A stretch of DNA of 64,000 nucleotides, taken from NCBI RefSeq assembly GCF_027563345.1, contig NZ_JAMKBK010000007.1; one strand, 5' to 3'. Numbering within the stretch: position 1 is the first letter of the stretch; the number at the start of each line of letters is the position of its first letter. A model generated the notes under the pieces. That model was not told the DNA's origin. It ran no database searches and saw only the letters and a list, made by a program, of their open reading frames with translations. Position numbers and translations under genes: made by a program. Below, in pieces: positions 15,054 through 23,881 of the stretch. This DNA is from Psychrobacillus psychrodurans. GTDB lineage: Bacteria > Bacillota > Bacilli > Bacillales_A > Planococcaceae.

Positions 15054-16346
15054 TTATTTCATAAAGCCTTTATAATGACGTTTAACTAGTTGGGATTCTA
15101 GCTGTTTCATCGTTTCGAGTGCAACCCCAACCACGATTAACAAACTTGTTCCGCCAATTTGTGCTGACTGCGGAAGATCCGCATATTTCACAAATAGCAT
15201 CGGCATGATTGAAATGATAGCTAAGAATATAGCTCCAACAAAAGTTAATCGATACAATACGCTAGTTAAATAATTTTGTGTATTGATCCCTGGACGAATC
15301 CCTGGAATATACGCACCTTGCTTTTTCAAATTATCTGCTACGTTCTCTGGATTCACTTGAATGAACGCATAGAAGTAAGTAAATGCAATGATTAAAGCAA
15401 TATAAATCGTCATACCAATAGGTTGTGTATAATCTAATGCTCTCGTAATAGCTTCGGTAGTACTGTTTTGACCGAAAAATAATACGATTGACTGTGGCGC
15501 CATAAGAAACGCTGAGGCAAAGATTACCGGAATTACTCCCGCAGCATTAACTTTTAAAGGCAAGTGAGTCTGTTGACCACCAGTTTGGGCTGCACCAGAA
15601 ACACGTTTCGCGTATTGAATTGGAATTTTACGCAACGCTTGTTGAACGTAAATTACTCCAACTGTTACTGCGACAATTGCTAATAAAAGTAAAAGTACTA
15701 TTACAATATTGATAAACAGCGCATCTCCTGCACCTTCAATTTGCTGTGCGTACACTTGGTTAACTGCGTTTGGAATGGCAGCAACAATACCAGCGAAGAT
15801 AATGATAGAAATACCATTCCCAACACCTTTAGCGGTAATTTGCTCTCCTAACCACATTAAAAATGCAGTCCCGGCTGTCAAAACAACTGCAATAACTAAG
15901 TATGTCAATATACCATCATCTTTTATCAATGAACCACTATACATACGGTTGAAACCGTATGACATCGCAATCGCTTGAATAAAAGCTAACACAATTGTGA
16001 AGTAACGAGTGAATTGTGCAAGTTTACGTCTTCCGACTTCACCTTGTTTAGCCCACTCAGTAAACTTCGGAACAACATCCATTTGTAGTAATTGTACAAT
16101 AATGGATGCAGTGATGTAAGGCATGATACCCATAGCTAAAATAGAAAAGTTAGCAAGGGCTCCACCACCAAATGTATTAAGGAAACCAATCAAACCCATT
16201 TGGTCTGTTTGTTTTAACACATCGGCATCGACGAAAGGTACAGGTACAAATGTACCGATACGGAAGACGATTAACATCAATAATGTAAAAATGATTTTAT
16301 TTCGAATATCTCTCACACGCATAAAGTTGGAGATTGTTTGAAACAT
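15054..16346 (-). CDS. secY: Protein translocase channel subunit SecY
   Basis: 430 residues, ten membrane segments; TM2 plug region (GGGALANFSILAMGIMPYITASIIVQLLQ) and the cytoplasmic loop GMRPG-type motif (GIRPGINTQNYL). Core of the SecYEG translocon. Its ATG overlaps the rplO stop by one base (TAATG), giving translational coupling. Confidence 0.98.
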   Translation of the reverse strand: MFQTISNFMRVRDIRNKIIFTLLMLIVFRIGTFVPVPFVDADVLKQTDQMGLIGFLNTFGGGALANFSILAMGIMPYITASIIVQLLQMDVVPKFTEWAKQGEVGRRKLAQFTRYFTIVLAFIQAIAMSYGFNRMYSGSLIKDDGILTYLVIAVVLTAGTAFLMWLGEQITAKGVGNGISIIIFAGIVAAIPNAVNQVYAQQIEGAGDALFINIVIVLLLLLAIVAVTVGVIYVQQALRKIPIQYAKRVSGAAQTGGQQTHLPLKVNAAGVIPVIFASAFLMAPQSIVLFFGQNSTTEAITRALDYTQPIGMTIYIALIIAFTYFYAFIQVNPENVADNLKKQGAYIPGIRPGINTQNYLTSVLYRLTFVGAIFLAIISIMPMLFVKYADLPQSAQIGGTSLLIVVGVALETMKQLESQLVKRHYKGFMK

Positions 16347-16786
16347 TAAACCACCTCTGTTGATCCGCCAGCGTTCTCAATTGCTTCTTTTGCTGATGCA
16401 GAGAATTTATGAGCTTTTACAGTTAACTTCTTGTCAAGTGTTCCATTACCTAGAATCTTGATACCAGATTTCTCGCTGCTCACAACACCTGTTTCGATTA
16501 ATAAAGCAGGTGTAACTTCTGTGCCTTCTTCGAAACGATTTAATGTGTCAAGGTTCACAATTGCGAATTCTTTACGATTAATATTCGTAAATCCACGTTT
16601 TGGTAAACGACGGAATAACGGGTTTTGACCGCCCTCAAATCCTGGACGAACGCCTCCGCCTGAACGAGCGTTTTGACCTTTATGACCTTTACCTGATGTT
16701 TTACCAGTTCCAGAACCGATTCCGCGTCCGATACGCTTACGCGATGAACGAGATCCTTCTGATGGTTTTAACTCATGAAGTTTCAT
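16346..16786 (-). CDS. rplO: 50S ribosomal protein L15
   Basis: 146 residues; Gly/Arg-rich N-terminal extension (KRIGRGIGSGTGKTSGKGHKG) that penetrates 23S rRNA, then the globular domain ending in GGSTEVV. Late assembly protein of the 50S subunit. Overlaps secY by one base. Confidence 0.98.
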   Translation of the reverse strand: MKLHELKPSEGSRSSRKRIGRGIGSGTGKTSGKGHKGQNARSGGGVRPGFEGGQNPLFRRLPKRGFTNINRKEFAIVNLDTLNRFEEGTEVTPALLIETGVVSSEKSGIKILGNGTLDKKLTVKAHKFSASAKEAIENAGGSTEVV

Positions 16787-16818
16787 ATGGTGGCACCTCC
16801 TTATTCTTAAAATAAACC

Positions 16819-17001
16819 TTAAATTTCTTTTGTTGTTACTAAGTGAGCTACTTTGCCAACCATCCCACGGATAGCTGCATTGTCTTGATGCTCAACTGTT
16901 TGATGCATTTTACGTAATCCAAGAGCTTCTACTGTTTTGCGTTGAGCTGGTTTAGTACCAATCAAGCTTCTAGTAAGGGTAATTTCTAATTTAGTTGCCA
17001 T
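16819..17001 (-). CDS. rpmD: 50S ribosomal protein L30
   Basis: 60 residues, the short bacterial form: LEITLTRSLIGTKPAQRKTVEALGL and the VRGM-like NAAIRGMVGKVAHLV. Lies between rpsE and rplO in the spc operon. Confidence 0.97.
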   Translation of the reverse strand: MATKLEITLTRSLIGTKPAQRKTVEALGLRKMHQTVEHQDNAAIRGMVGKVAHLVTTKEI

Positions 17002-17016
17002 TGTAATTTCCCCCCC

Positions 17017-17517
17017 TTATCCTAACAGTTCTTCTACTGATTTACCACGTAATTTAGCAACGTCTTCAGCACGTTTTAATTGAGTTAAACCTTCGATTGT
17101 AGCACGTACCATGTTGATTGGTGTGTTAGATCCAAGTGATTTAGAAAGAATATCTGTAATACCAGCCAATTCAAGTACCGCACGAACAGGTCCACCAGCA
17201 ATTACTCCTGTACCAGGTGCTGCAGGTTTAACTAGAATAGATCCAGCACCAAAGTGTCCTACAACTAGGTGAGGAGTAGTTCCTTTAACTCTAGGTACTT
17301 CTATTAAGTTTTTCTTCGCGTCTTCAACTGCTTTACGGATAGCGTCTGGAACTTCTTGTGCTTTTCCAGTACCAAATCCTACATGACCATCTTTGTCACC
17401 GACAACTACTAATGCAGTAAAACGGAAACGACGTCCACCTTTTACAACTTTAGCAACACGGTTGATCGTTACTACGCGTTCTTCAAGTTCAAGTTTGTTT
17501 GGGTCAATACCACGCAT
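17017..17517 (-). CDS. rpsE: 30S ribosomal protein S5
   Basis: 166 residues; N-terminal double-stranded RNA-binding fold (LEERVVTINRVAKVVKGGRRFRF) and the C-terminal domain with GTGVIAGGPVRAVLELAGI. Acts in decoding accuracy with S4 and S12. 21 bp behind rplR. Confidence 0.98.
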   Translation of the reverse strand: MRGIDPNKLELEERVVTINRVAKVVKGGRRFRFTALVVVGDKDGHVGFGTGKAQEVPDAIRKAVEDAKKNLIEVPRVKGTTPHLVVGHFGAGSILVKPAAPGTGVIAGGPVRAVLELAGITDILSKSLGSNTPINMVRATIEGLTQLKRAEDVAKLRGKSVEELLG

Positions 17518-17538
17518 GAAATATGTCCCTCCTTCTTC

Positions 17539-17898
17539 TTAAAATTCTAAGCCGTTTTCACGTGCAGCTTCAGCTAACGCTTTAACACGTCCATGATATA
17601 AGTAACCGCCACGGTCAAATACAACAGATTTGATGTTTTTTTCTGTAGCGCGTTTTGCGATTGTTTCACCAATCAATTTAGCAGCTTCTACATTTCCAGC
17701 TGTTCCATTGAAATCTTTATCCATAGTGGATGCACTTGCGATTGTAACACCTTGAGTATCATCAATCAGTTGTGCGTATAAATGTTTATTAGAACGGAAT
17801 ACATTTAAACGTGGACGTTCAGTAGTACCCGTGATTTTTGTACGAACACGTGCATGACGTTTCTTACGAACTTGATTTTTGTCTTGTTTCGTAATCAC
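17539..17898 (-). CDS. rplR: 50S ribosomal protein L18
   Basis: 119 residues; RKKRHARVRTKI start, TTERPRLNVFRSNKHLYAQLIDD core, and a FDRGGYLYHGRVKALAEAAREN end. Binds 5S rRNA with L5. GTG start at 17898, because GGAGTG is properly spaced for it and the product then matches the usual MITK start; an in-frame GTG at 17907 overlaps the ribosome-binding site. Confidence 0.96.
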   Translation of the reverse strand: MITKQDKNQVRKKRHARVRTKITGTTERPRLNVFRSNKHLYAQLIDDTQGVTIASASTMDKDFNGTAGNVEAAKLIGETIAKRATEKNIKSVVFDRGGYLYHGRVKALAEAARENGLEF

Positions 17899-17928
17899 AG
17901 TGGTCACTCCTTTCTAATGCGAAATGCA

Positions 17929-18468
17929 TTATTTACCTGTTTTACCTTCTTTGCGGCGTACAACTTCGCCTTCATAACGAATACCTTTACCTTTATAAGG
18001 CTCTGGTGGACGAACTTGACGAATGTTAGATGCTAAAGCACCAACGCGTTCTTTATCAATACCGCGAACGATAACTTTTGTATTAGAAGGAACTTCAACT
18101 ACTAGTCCATCTTCAGGAGTGAACTCAACTGGATGTGAGTACCCTACATTTAGTACAAGTTTAGTTCCTTGTAATTGTGCACGGTAACCTACCCCAACTA
18201 AATCAAGTCCACGTTCGAATCCAGCAGATACACCCGTGATCATGTTAGCTAGCAAAGCGCGAGTTGTTCCATGAATCGTACGGTGTTCTTTTGAATCTGA
18301 AGGACGCACTAATGTTATTACTGTACCTTCTTGCTCAATCTTAATATCTTGGTTAAAAGATTTTGTTAATTCACCTTTTGGTCCTTTTACAACTACTGTA
18401 TTATCAGCGTTAACTGTAACAGTAACTTCTGCAGGAACCTCTATTGGTTTTTTACCTACTCGAGACAT
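17929..18468 (-). CDS. rplF: 50S ribosomal protein L6
   Basis: 179 residues; SRVGKKPIEVPAEVTVTV start and the signature PEPYKGKGIRYEGEVVRRKEGK at the end. Two-domain protein near the sarcin-ricin loop and factor-binding site. Normal length and place between rpsH and rplR. Confidence 0.98.
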   Translation of the reverse strand: MSRVGKKPIEVPAEVTVTVNADNTVVVKGPKGELTKSFNQDIKIEQEGTVITLVRPSDSKEHRTIHGTTRALLANMITGVSAGFERGLDLVGVGYRAQLQGTKLVLNVGYSHPVEFTPEDGLVVEVPSNTKVIVRGIDKERVGALASNIRQVRPPEPYKGKGIRYEGEVVRRKEGKTGK

Positions 18469-18498
18469 TTTGTTGCACCTCCATTCGTTTGTTGATTA

Positions 18499-18897
18499 TT
18501 ACCAAACGTAAGCTACGATTTCTCCGCCAACTTGTTTAGCGCGAGCTTCTTTATCTGTTAATAAACCATTTGAAGTAGAAACTAAAGCAATTCCTAAACC
18601 GTTCAATACTTTAGGTACTTCGTTTGTTTTAGCGTAAACGCGAAGACCAGGTTTTGAAATACGTTTCAAACCAGTGATAACGCGCTCATCATTTTGACCA
18701 TATTTTAAGAAGATGCGGATAATACCTTGTTTGCTATCTTCTACATATTCAACATCACGGATGAAACCTTCGCGTTTTAAAATCTCCGCGATTTCCTTTT
18801 TCAGGTTTGAAGCAGGAACTTCTAATTTCTCGTGACGAACCATGTTAGCATTACGAATGCGTGTAAGCATATCTGCAATTGGATCTGACATTGTCAT
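18499..18897 (-). CDS. rpsH: 30S ribosomal protein S8
   Basis: 132 residues; DPIADMLTRIRNAN start and a GLGIALVSTSNGLLTDKEARA signature. Primary 16S-binding assembly protein; in E. coli the spc-operon repressor. The ATG at 18897 is 8 bases from GGAGG; a second ATG two codons later is possible. Confidence 0.97.
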   Translation of the reverse strand: MTMSDPIADMLTRIRNANMVRHEKLEVPASNLKKEIAEILKREGFIRDVEYVEDSKQGIIRIFLKYGQNDERVITGLKRISKPGLRVYAKTNEVPKVLNGLGIALVSTSNGLLTDKEARAKQVGGEIVAYVW

Positions 18898-18927
18898 TAC
18901 ATTTACCTCCTTCCCAGTTATAGGGGA

Positions 18928-19113
18928 TTACCAGCTTGCTTTTTTAACGCCAGGAATTTGTCCCTTGTATGCAAGTTCACGGAAACAAATACGGCAAAGC
19001 TTGAATTTACGATATACAGAGTGTGGACGTCCACAACGCTCACAGCGTGTGTATTCTTGCACTTTGAACTTTGGCGTACGTTGTTGTTTTACGACCATTG
19101 ATTTTTTAGCCAC
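18928..19113 (-). CDS. rpsZ: 30S ribosomal protein S14, zinc-binding type
   Basis: 61 residues, the short (type Z) S14. Four cysteines at 24, 27, 40 and 43 form the zinc site, and the end KGQIPGVKKASW is typical. The C+ paralogue is the housekeeping, spc-operon version; a zinc-free paralogue would lie elsewhere. Confidence 0.97.
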   Translation of the reverse strand: MAKKSMVVKQQRTPKFKVQEYTRCERCGRPHSVYRKFKLCRICFRELAYKGQIPGVKKASW

Positions 19114-19131
19114 GTTTTCGCCTCCCTTATT

Positions 19132-19671
19132 TTACTTTTGGAATGGCATACCGAATTGTGTTAATAACTCACGAGCTTCTTCGTCAGAGTTCGCAGTTGT
19201 TACAATCACGATGTCCATACCGCGTACTTTCGATACTTTATCATAATCGATTTCAGGGAAGATTAATTGCTCTTTAACTCCAAGAGTGTAGTTACCGCGA
19301 CCGTCGAATGCTTTTTTAGAAACACCGCGGAAGTCACGTACACGTGGAAGTGAAATAGCGATCAATTTATCCAAGAAGTCATACATACGTTCTCCACGTA
19401 GAGTGACTTTTGCACCGATTGGCATACCTTCACGAAGACGGAAACCAGCGATCGATTTTTTAGCTTTCGTAACTACAGGTTTTTGACCTGAAATGATTTG
19501 TAATTCTTCTACAGCAGCATCTAGAGCTTTTGTATTAGAAACAGCATCACCAACACCCATATTGATAACGATTTTATCAACTTTAGGTACTTGCATTACT
19601 GAGTTATATTCAAACTTGCTCATTAGAGCAGGAGAAACTTCCTTAAGATACTTTTCTTTTAGGCGGTTCAT
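19132..19671 (-). CDS. rplE: 50S ribosomal protein L5
   Basis: 179 residues; NRLKEKYLKEVSPALMSKF start, IVINMGVGDAVSN, GRGNYTLGVKEQLIFPEI and MDIVIVTTA motifs. Binds 5S rRNA and contacts P-site tRNA. Canonical order rplX-rplE-rpsZ. Confidence 0.98.
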   Translation of the reverse strand: MNRLKEKYLKEVSPALMSKFEYNSVMQVPKVDKIVINMGVGDAVSNTKALDAAVEELQIISGQKPVVTKAKKSIAGFRLREGMPIGAKVTLRGERMYDFLDKLIAISLPRVRDFRGVSKKAFDGRGNYTLGVKEQLIFPEIDYDKVSKVRGMDIVIVTTANSDEEARELLTQFGMPFQK

Positions 19672-19694
19672 GTGTGTACCTCCCTTCTCTTTAC

Positions 19695-20003
19695 TTATTT
19701 AATAATTTCACCGGATTTTTTCGCAACACGAACTTTCTTGCCATCTTCCACTTTAGAACCTACGCGAGTCGGCTCGCCAGTTTTTGGGTCGATTAACATA
19801 ACATTCGATACGTGGATTGCAGCCTCGTGGCTTACAATTCCTCCTTGCGGATTAGCTTGGTTTGGCTTCATATGTTTTTTGATGATGTTTACACCTTCAA
19901 CTAACACACGGTCTTTCTTAGGAAAAGCAGTAAGAACAACACCTGTTTTACCTTTGTCTTTACCTGAGATTACCATTACTTTGTCGCCTTTTTTAACATG
20001 CAT
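19695..20003 (-). CDS. rplX: 50S ribosomal protein L24
   Basis: 102 residues; KOW domain at the start (GDKVMVISGKDKGKTGVVL), GGIVSHEAAIHVSNV in the middle. Assembly initiator for the 50S subunit. 36 bp behind rplN, with GGAGG in front. Confidence 0.98.
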   Translation of the reverse strand: MHVKKGDKVMVISGKDKGKTGVVLTAFPKKDRVLVEGVNIIKKHMKPNQANPQGGIVSHEAAIHVSNVMLIDPKTGEPTRVGSKVEDGKKVRVAKKSGEIIK

Positions 20004-20039
20004 TCTGTCGCACCTCCTTGATTGGCACTTTCATGTAAA

Positions 20040-20408
20040 TTAAAGAACTTCTGGAGCTAAAGATACGATTTTCATGAAGTTGCTGTCGCGTAATTCACGA
20101 GCAACTGGTCCGAAAATACGAGTTCCACGCGGTCCTTTATCGTCTTTGATAATAACGCAAGCATTTTCATCAAATTTGATATATGTTCCGTCTTTACGGC
20201 GTACGCCGCTCTTAGTGCGAACGATTACAGCTTTAACGACGTCACCCTTCTTGACAACGCCACCTGGTGTTGCTTTCTTAACTGTACATACGACGATATC
20301 GCCGATATTAGCAGTTTTACGTCCAGTACCACCAAGTACTTTAATAGTTAAAACTTCACGTGCACCTGAGTTGTCTGCAACTTTCATACGAGTTTCTTGT
20401 TGGATCAC
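20040..20408 (-). CDS. rplN: 50S ribosomal protein L14
   Basis: 122 residues, the standard length: MIQQETRMKVADNSGAREV start and the signature VKKGDVVKAVIVRTKSGVRR; end REL RDSNFMKIVSLAPEVL. Sits at the subunit interface near L3 and L19. Confidence 0.98.
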   Translation of the reverse strand: MIQQETRMKVADNSGAREVLTIKVLGGTGRKTANIGDIVVCTVKKATPGGVVKKGDVVKAVIVRTKSGVRRKDGTYIKFDENACVIIKDDKGPRGTRIFGPVARELRDSNFMKIVSLAPEVL

Positions 20409-20451
20409 TTAGGTAACCTCCCTTCGGAATTTATTAGTTCCGAACTTATTA

Positions 20452-20715
20452 TTAGATAATAACCGCTTTTTCTACAACTTCCAATAGGCGGAAGCGTTTA
20501 GTAGCTGATAGCGGACGAGTTTCCATGATACGGACGATATCTCCGATTTGGGCTTCGTTTTGCTCATCATGAGCTTTAAATTTCTTAGAATATTTAACAC
20601 GTTTACCGTATAACTTGTGTTTTTTATGAGTTTCAATTAAAACAGAAATTGTTTTATCCATTTTATCTGATACAACACGGCCAGTGTATACTTTGCGTTG
20701 ATTACGCTCAGTCAT
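20452..20715 (-). CDS. rpsQ: 30S ribosomal protein S17
   Basis: 87 residues; OB-fold with RKVYTGRVVSDKMDKTISVLIE start and the signature GDIVRIMETRPLSATKRFRL. Primary binding protein of the 16S 5' domain. Confidence 0.98.
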   Translation of the reverse strand: MTERNQRKVYTGRVVSDKMDKTISVLIETHKKHKLYGKRVKYSKKFKAHDEQNEAQIGDIVRIMETRPLSATKRFRLLEVVEKAVII

Positions 20716-20733
20716 GCCAGAAAACCTCCTTTA

Positions 20734-20934
20734 TCAGTTGTTTGCACTGATTTCTCTTTCACGTACCACAGTTTTCATACGCGCGATAGCTTTACGAACT
20801 TCGCGAATACGAGCTGTGTTTTCTAATTGACCAGTCGCCAATTGGAAGCGAAGGTTGAAAAGCTCTTCTTTCAGTGATTTTACCTTTTGTTCTATTTCTG
20901 CAGTAGTAAGTTCACGGATGTCATTAGCTTTCAT
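20734..20934 (-). CDS. rpmC: 50S ribosomal protein L29
   Basis: 66 residues, two-helix coil: KANDIRELTTAEIEQKVK and KEELFNLRFQLATGQLEN, then RIREVRKAIARMKTV. Located at the tunnel exit near the SRP/trigger-factor docking site. The ATG at 20934 lies inside the last codons of rplP (11-bp overlap) and uses the GGTGGTGA there as ribosome-binding site. Confidence 0.97.
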   Translation of the reverse strand: MKANDIRELTTAEIEQKVKSLKEELFNLRFQLATGQLENTARIREVRKAIARMKTVVREREISANN

Positions 20935-21358
20935 TAGATTCACCACCAATTTCTTGACGTTTGATTATTTTACATTTAATCGGAAGCTTATGTGATGCTA
21001 AACGTAATGCTTCACGAGCAACTTCTTCAGAAACGCCAGCTATTTCAAACATTATTTTCCCAGGTTTTACAACTGCTACCCATCCTTCAGGAGCACCTTT
21101 ACCTGAACCCATACGTACCTCAAGAGGCTTTTTCGTATATGGTTTATGAGGGAATATTTTAATCCATACTTTACCGCCACGTTTCATGTAACGTGTCATT
21201 GCAATACGAGCTGACTCAATTTGACGACTTGTGATCCAGCTTGCTTCAGTTGCTTGTAAACCGAATTCACCGAATGCTATTTCTTTGCCGCCTTTTGCTT
21301 CACCACGCATTTTCCCACGGTGTTCACGACGATATTTAACGCGTTTAGGCATTAACAT
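20924..21358 (-). CDS. rplP: 50S ribosomal protein L16
   Basis: 144 residues, exactly the family length: MLMPKRVKYRREHRGKMRG start and the conserved GKGAPEGWVAVVKPGKIMFEIAGV segment. Contacts A-site tRNA and the peptidyl transferase region. Starts one base after the rpsC stop codon; overlaps rpmC. Confidence 0.98.
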   Translation of the reverse strand: MLMPKRVKYRREHRGKMRGEAKGGKEIAFGEFGLQATEASWITSRQIESARIAMTRYMKRGGKVWIKIFPHKPYTKKPLEVRMGSGKGAPEGWVAVVKPGKIMFEIAGVSEEVAREALRLASHKLPIKCKIIKRQEIGGESNES

Positions 21359-21359
21359 A

Positions 21360-22016
21360 TTATTTGCCTCCTTCCTCAGAGTTCTTCTTAACTGGAAGGA
21401 CTTCACCACGATAGATCCATACTTTAACGCCTAGCTTACCATAAGTTGTGTCAGCCTCAGCATGTGCATAATCGATGTCAGCACGTAATGTATGAAGTGG
21501 TACAGTTCCTTCGCTGTAATGTTCAGCACGCGCAATGTCAGCGCCGCCTAAGCGTCCAGATACTTGAGTTTTAATACCTTTAGCGCCAGAACGCATTGTG
21601 CGTTGAATTGCTTGTTTTTGAGCACGACGGAAAGATACGCGGCCTTCTAATTGGCGTGCAATACTTTCAGCTACTAATTTAGCATCTAAGTCAGCTCTTT
21701 TTATTTCAACAATATTTATGTGTACACGTTTACCAGTTAAATCGTTCAAGTGCTTACGAAGTGCTTCCACTTCAGTACCACCTTTACCGATTACCATACC
21801 TGGTTTAGCAGTGTGAATTGTAACGTTAACACGTTTTGCAGCGCGTTCGATTTCTACAGTAGAAACAGAAGCTTCTTTTAAACGAGTTTCGATGTACTTA
21901 CGGATTTTCAAGTCTTCGTGTAGTAGAGTTGCATAGTCTTTACCAGCGTACCATTTTGACTCCCAGTCACGAATGATGCCTACTCGTAATCCTATAGGAT
22001 GTACTTTTTGACCCAC
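21360..22016 (-). CDS. rpsC: 30S ribosomal protein S3
   Basis: 218 residues; MGQKVHPIGLRVGI start, a KH domain (about 40-110, motif VIGKGGTEVEALRKHL), and the C-terminal signature GAKGIKTQVSGRLGGADIARAE. Part of the mRNA entry helicase region. 3 bp behind rplV. Confidence 0.98.
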   Translation of the reverse strand: MGQKVHPIGLRVGIIRDWESKWYAGKDYATLLHEDLKIRKYIETRLKEASVSTVEIERAAKRVNVTIHTAKPGMVIGKGGTEVEALRKHLNDLTGKRVHINIVEIKRADLDAKLVAESIARQLEGRVSFRRAQKQAIQRTMRSGAKGIKTQVSGRLGGADIARAEHYSEGTVPLHTLRADIDYAHAEADTTYGKLGVKVWIYRGEVLPVKKNSEEGGK

Positions 22017-22019
22017 GAA

Positions 22020-22364
22020 TTATCCCTCCTTCTTCTCTGATACCACGATTGTAATGTGGCTAGTACGTTTGTTAATAGCACTTGCACGTCCCATTGCACG
22101 TGGGCGGAAACGTTTTAATGTTGGACCTTCATCAACGAAGACTTCAGAAACAACTAGGTTATTAACATCTAAATCATAATTGTGCTCAGCGTTTGCAATA
22201 GCAGATTTCAATACTTTCTCAACAACAGGTGATGCTGCTTTTGGAGTAAGTTGTAAAATCGCAACTGCTTCACCGACTTGCTTACCTCTGATTAAATCAA
22301 CGACTAATCTTACCTTACGAGGGGCAATGCGCACTGTTTTAGCAATAGCTTTTGCTTGTGACAT
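22020..22364 (-). CDS. rplV: 50S ribosomal protein L22
   Basis: 114 residues; AKTVRIAPRKVRLVVDLIRGK start and the long hairpin loop RFRPRAMGRASAINKRTSHI that lines the exit tunnel and is the usual site of macrolide-resistance changes. No unusual residue seen. Confidence 0.98.
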   Translation of the reverse strand: MSQAKAIAKTVRIAPRKVRLVVDLIRGKQVGEAVAILQLTPKAASPVVEKVLKSAIANAEHNYDLDVNNLVVSEVFVDEGPTLKRFRPRAMGRASAINKRTSHITIVVSEKKEG

Positions 22365-22384
22365 TTGAATGACCTCCTCTCAAA

Positions 22385-22663
22385 TTAGCGTCTTGTTTTC
22401 TTATCATCTGCACCATGACTTTTATAAGCGCGTGTTGGTGCAAACTCGCCTAGTTTATGACCTACCATATCCTCAGTCACGTATACAGGAACATGTTTAC
22501 GTCCGTCATATACTGCGATAGTTAATCCGATAAAAGTAGGGAAAATTGTTGAACGGCGAGACCAAGTCTTAATCACTTGTTTTTTCTCAGAGTCCTTTTG
22601 TGCATCGACCTTTTTCAATAAATGATCGTCTGCGAAAGGTCCTTTTTTCAAGCTACGACCCAT
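22385..22663 (-). CDS. rpsS: 30S ribosomal protein S19
   Basis: 92 residues; MGRSLKKGPFADDHLLKKV start and the signature IGLTIAVYDGRKHVPVYVTEDMVGHKLGEF (positions about 48-77). Head protein contacting A- and P-site regions with S13. Confidence 0.98.
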   Translation of the reverse strand: MGRSLKKGPFADDHLLKKVDAQKDSEKKQVIKTWSRRSTIFPTFIGLTIAVYDGRKHVPVYVTEDMVGHKLGEFAPTRAYKSHGADDKKTRR

Positions 22664-22723
22664 GCTGAAACCTCCCTCCGTGATGACACCACGGTTCTAT
22701 CTGTGAACCGTAGTAAAACCACT

Positions 22724-23554
22724 TTATTTTTTACGACGACGAATGATAAGTTTGTCGGATTTGTTTTTCTTGTTACGAGTTTTGTATCCAAGAGTTGGTT
22801 TACCCCATGGAGACATAGGTGACTTACGACCGATTGGAGTTTTACCTTCACCACCACCGTGTGGGTGATCGTTAGGGTTCATTACCGATCCACGTACAGT
22901 TGGGCGTTTGCCTAACCAACGATTACGACCAGCTTTACCAATGTTCACAAGTTCATGTTGTTCGTTTCCTACTTCACCGATTGTAGCGCGGCAAACACCT
23001 AGGATTAAACGAACTTCACCAGATTGTAAACGTACGATTACGTACTTACCTTCTTTACCAAGTAATTGAGCAGATGTACCAGCAGAACGAACTAACTGAC
23101 CACCTTTACCAGGTTTCATTTCGATGTTATGGATAGTAGTACCCATTGGGATGTTTTGTAATGGAAGAGCGTTTCCAGCTTTAATATCAGCTTCTGGTCC
23201 TGACACGATTGTCATGCCCACTTCTAAGCCTTTAGGAGCTAGGATGTAACGTTTTTCCCCATCCGCATAATTAATTAATGCGATATTCGCAGATCGGTTT
23301 GGATCATATTCAATAGTAGCAACGCGTCCTGGTATACCATCTTTGTTTCGTTTGAAATCAATGATACGGTATTGACGTTTGTGTCCACCACCATGATGAC
23401 GAACAGTAATTTTACCTTGATTGTTACGGCCGCCTTTACGTTTCACAGGAGCAAGTAGAGATTTCTCTGGCTTGTCAGTTGTGATTTCAGCGTAATCTAA
23501 TGAAGTCATGTTACGACGTCCGTTTGTCGTTGGTTTATACTTTCTAATCGCCAT
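22724..23554 (-). CDS. rplB: 50S ribosomal protein L2
   Basis: 276 residues; AIRKYKPTTNGRRNMT start and the C-terminal GSVMNPNDHPHGGGEGKTPIG with the conserved histidine needed near the peptidyl transferase centre. Ordinary length; third from the end of the S10 cluster's first half. Confidence 0.98.
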   Translation of the reverse strand: MAIRKYKPTTNGRRNMTSLDYAEITTDKPEKSLLAPVKRKGGRNNQGKITVRHHGGGHKRQYRIIDFKRNKDGIPGRVATIEYDPNRSANIALINYADGEKRYILAPKGLEVGMTIVSGPEADIKAGNALPLQNIPMGTTIHNIEMKPGKGGQLVRSAGTSAQLLGKEGKYVIVRLQSGEVRLILGVCRATIGEVGNEQHELVNIGKAGRNRWLGKRPTVRGSVMNPNDHPHGGGEGKTPIGRKSPMSPWGKPTLGYKTRNKKNKSDKLIIRRRKK

Positions 23555-23596
23555 GTTATTCCCTCCTTCTTGAGTATTAATTCCTTTTTACAAGGA

Positions 23597-23881
23597 TTAG
23601 ATTTCGAATAACTCGATTTCTTTGCTTTCTAGAGTTAACGTAACAATCGCTTTACGACGTTTGTTTGTATACCCACCAAATTTACCTACGCGTTTATATT
23701 TCCCTTTGTAGTTCATGATGTTTACTTTTTCAACATCTACTCCAAAGATTTCTTCAACAGCGTATTTAACTTGAGTTTTGTTGGCGCGAGTGTCCACTTC
23801 AAAAGTGTACTTTTTATCTGCCATTACTTCAGAAGAACGCTCAGTAATGACCGGACGTTTAATAATATCACGTGCTTCCAT
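23597..23881 (-). CDS. rplW: 50S ribosomal protein L23
   Basis: 94 residues; MEARDIIKRPVITERS start, YTFEVDTRANKTQVKYAVEEIF, and the end KKAIVTLTL-like RKAIVTLTLESKEIELFEI. Docking site for trigger factor and SRP at the tunnel exit. Starts on the last base of the rplD stop (TAATG overlap). Confidence 0.98.
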   Translation of the reverse strand: MEARDIIKRPVITERSSEVMADKKYTFEVDTRANKTQVKYAVEEIFGVDVEKVNIMNYKGKYKRVGKFGGYTNKRRKAIVTLTLESKEIELFEI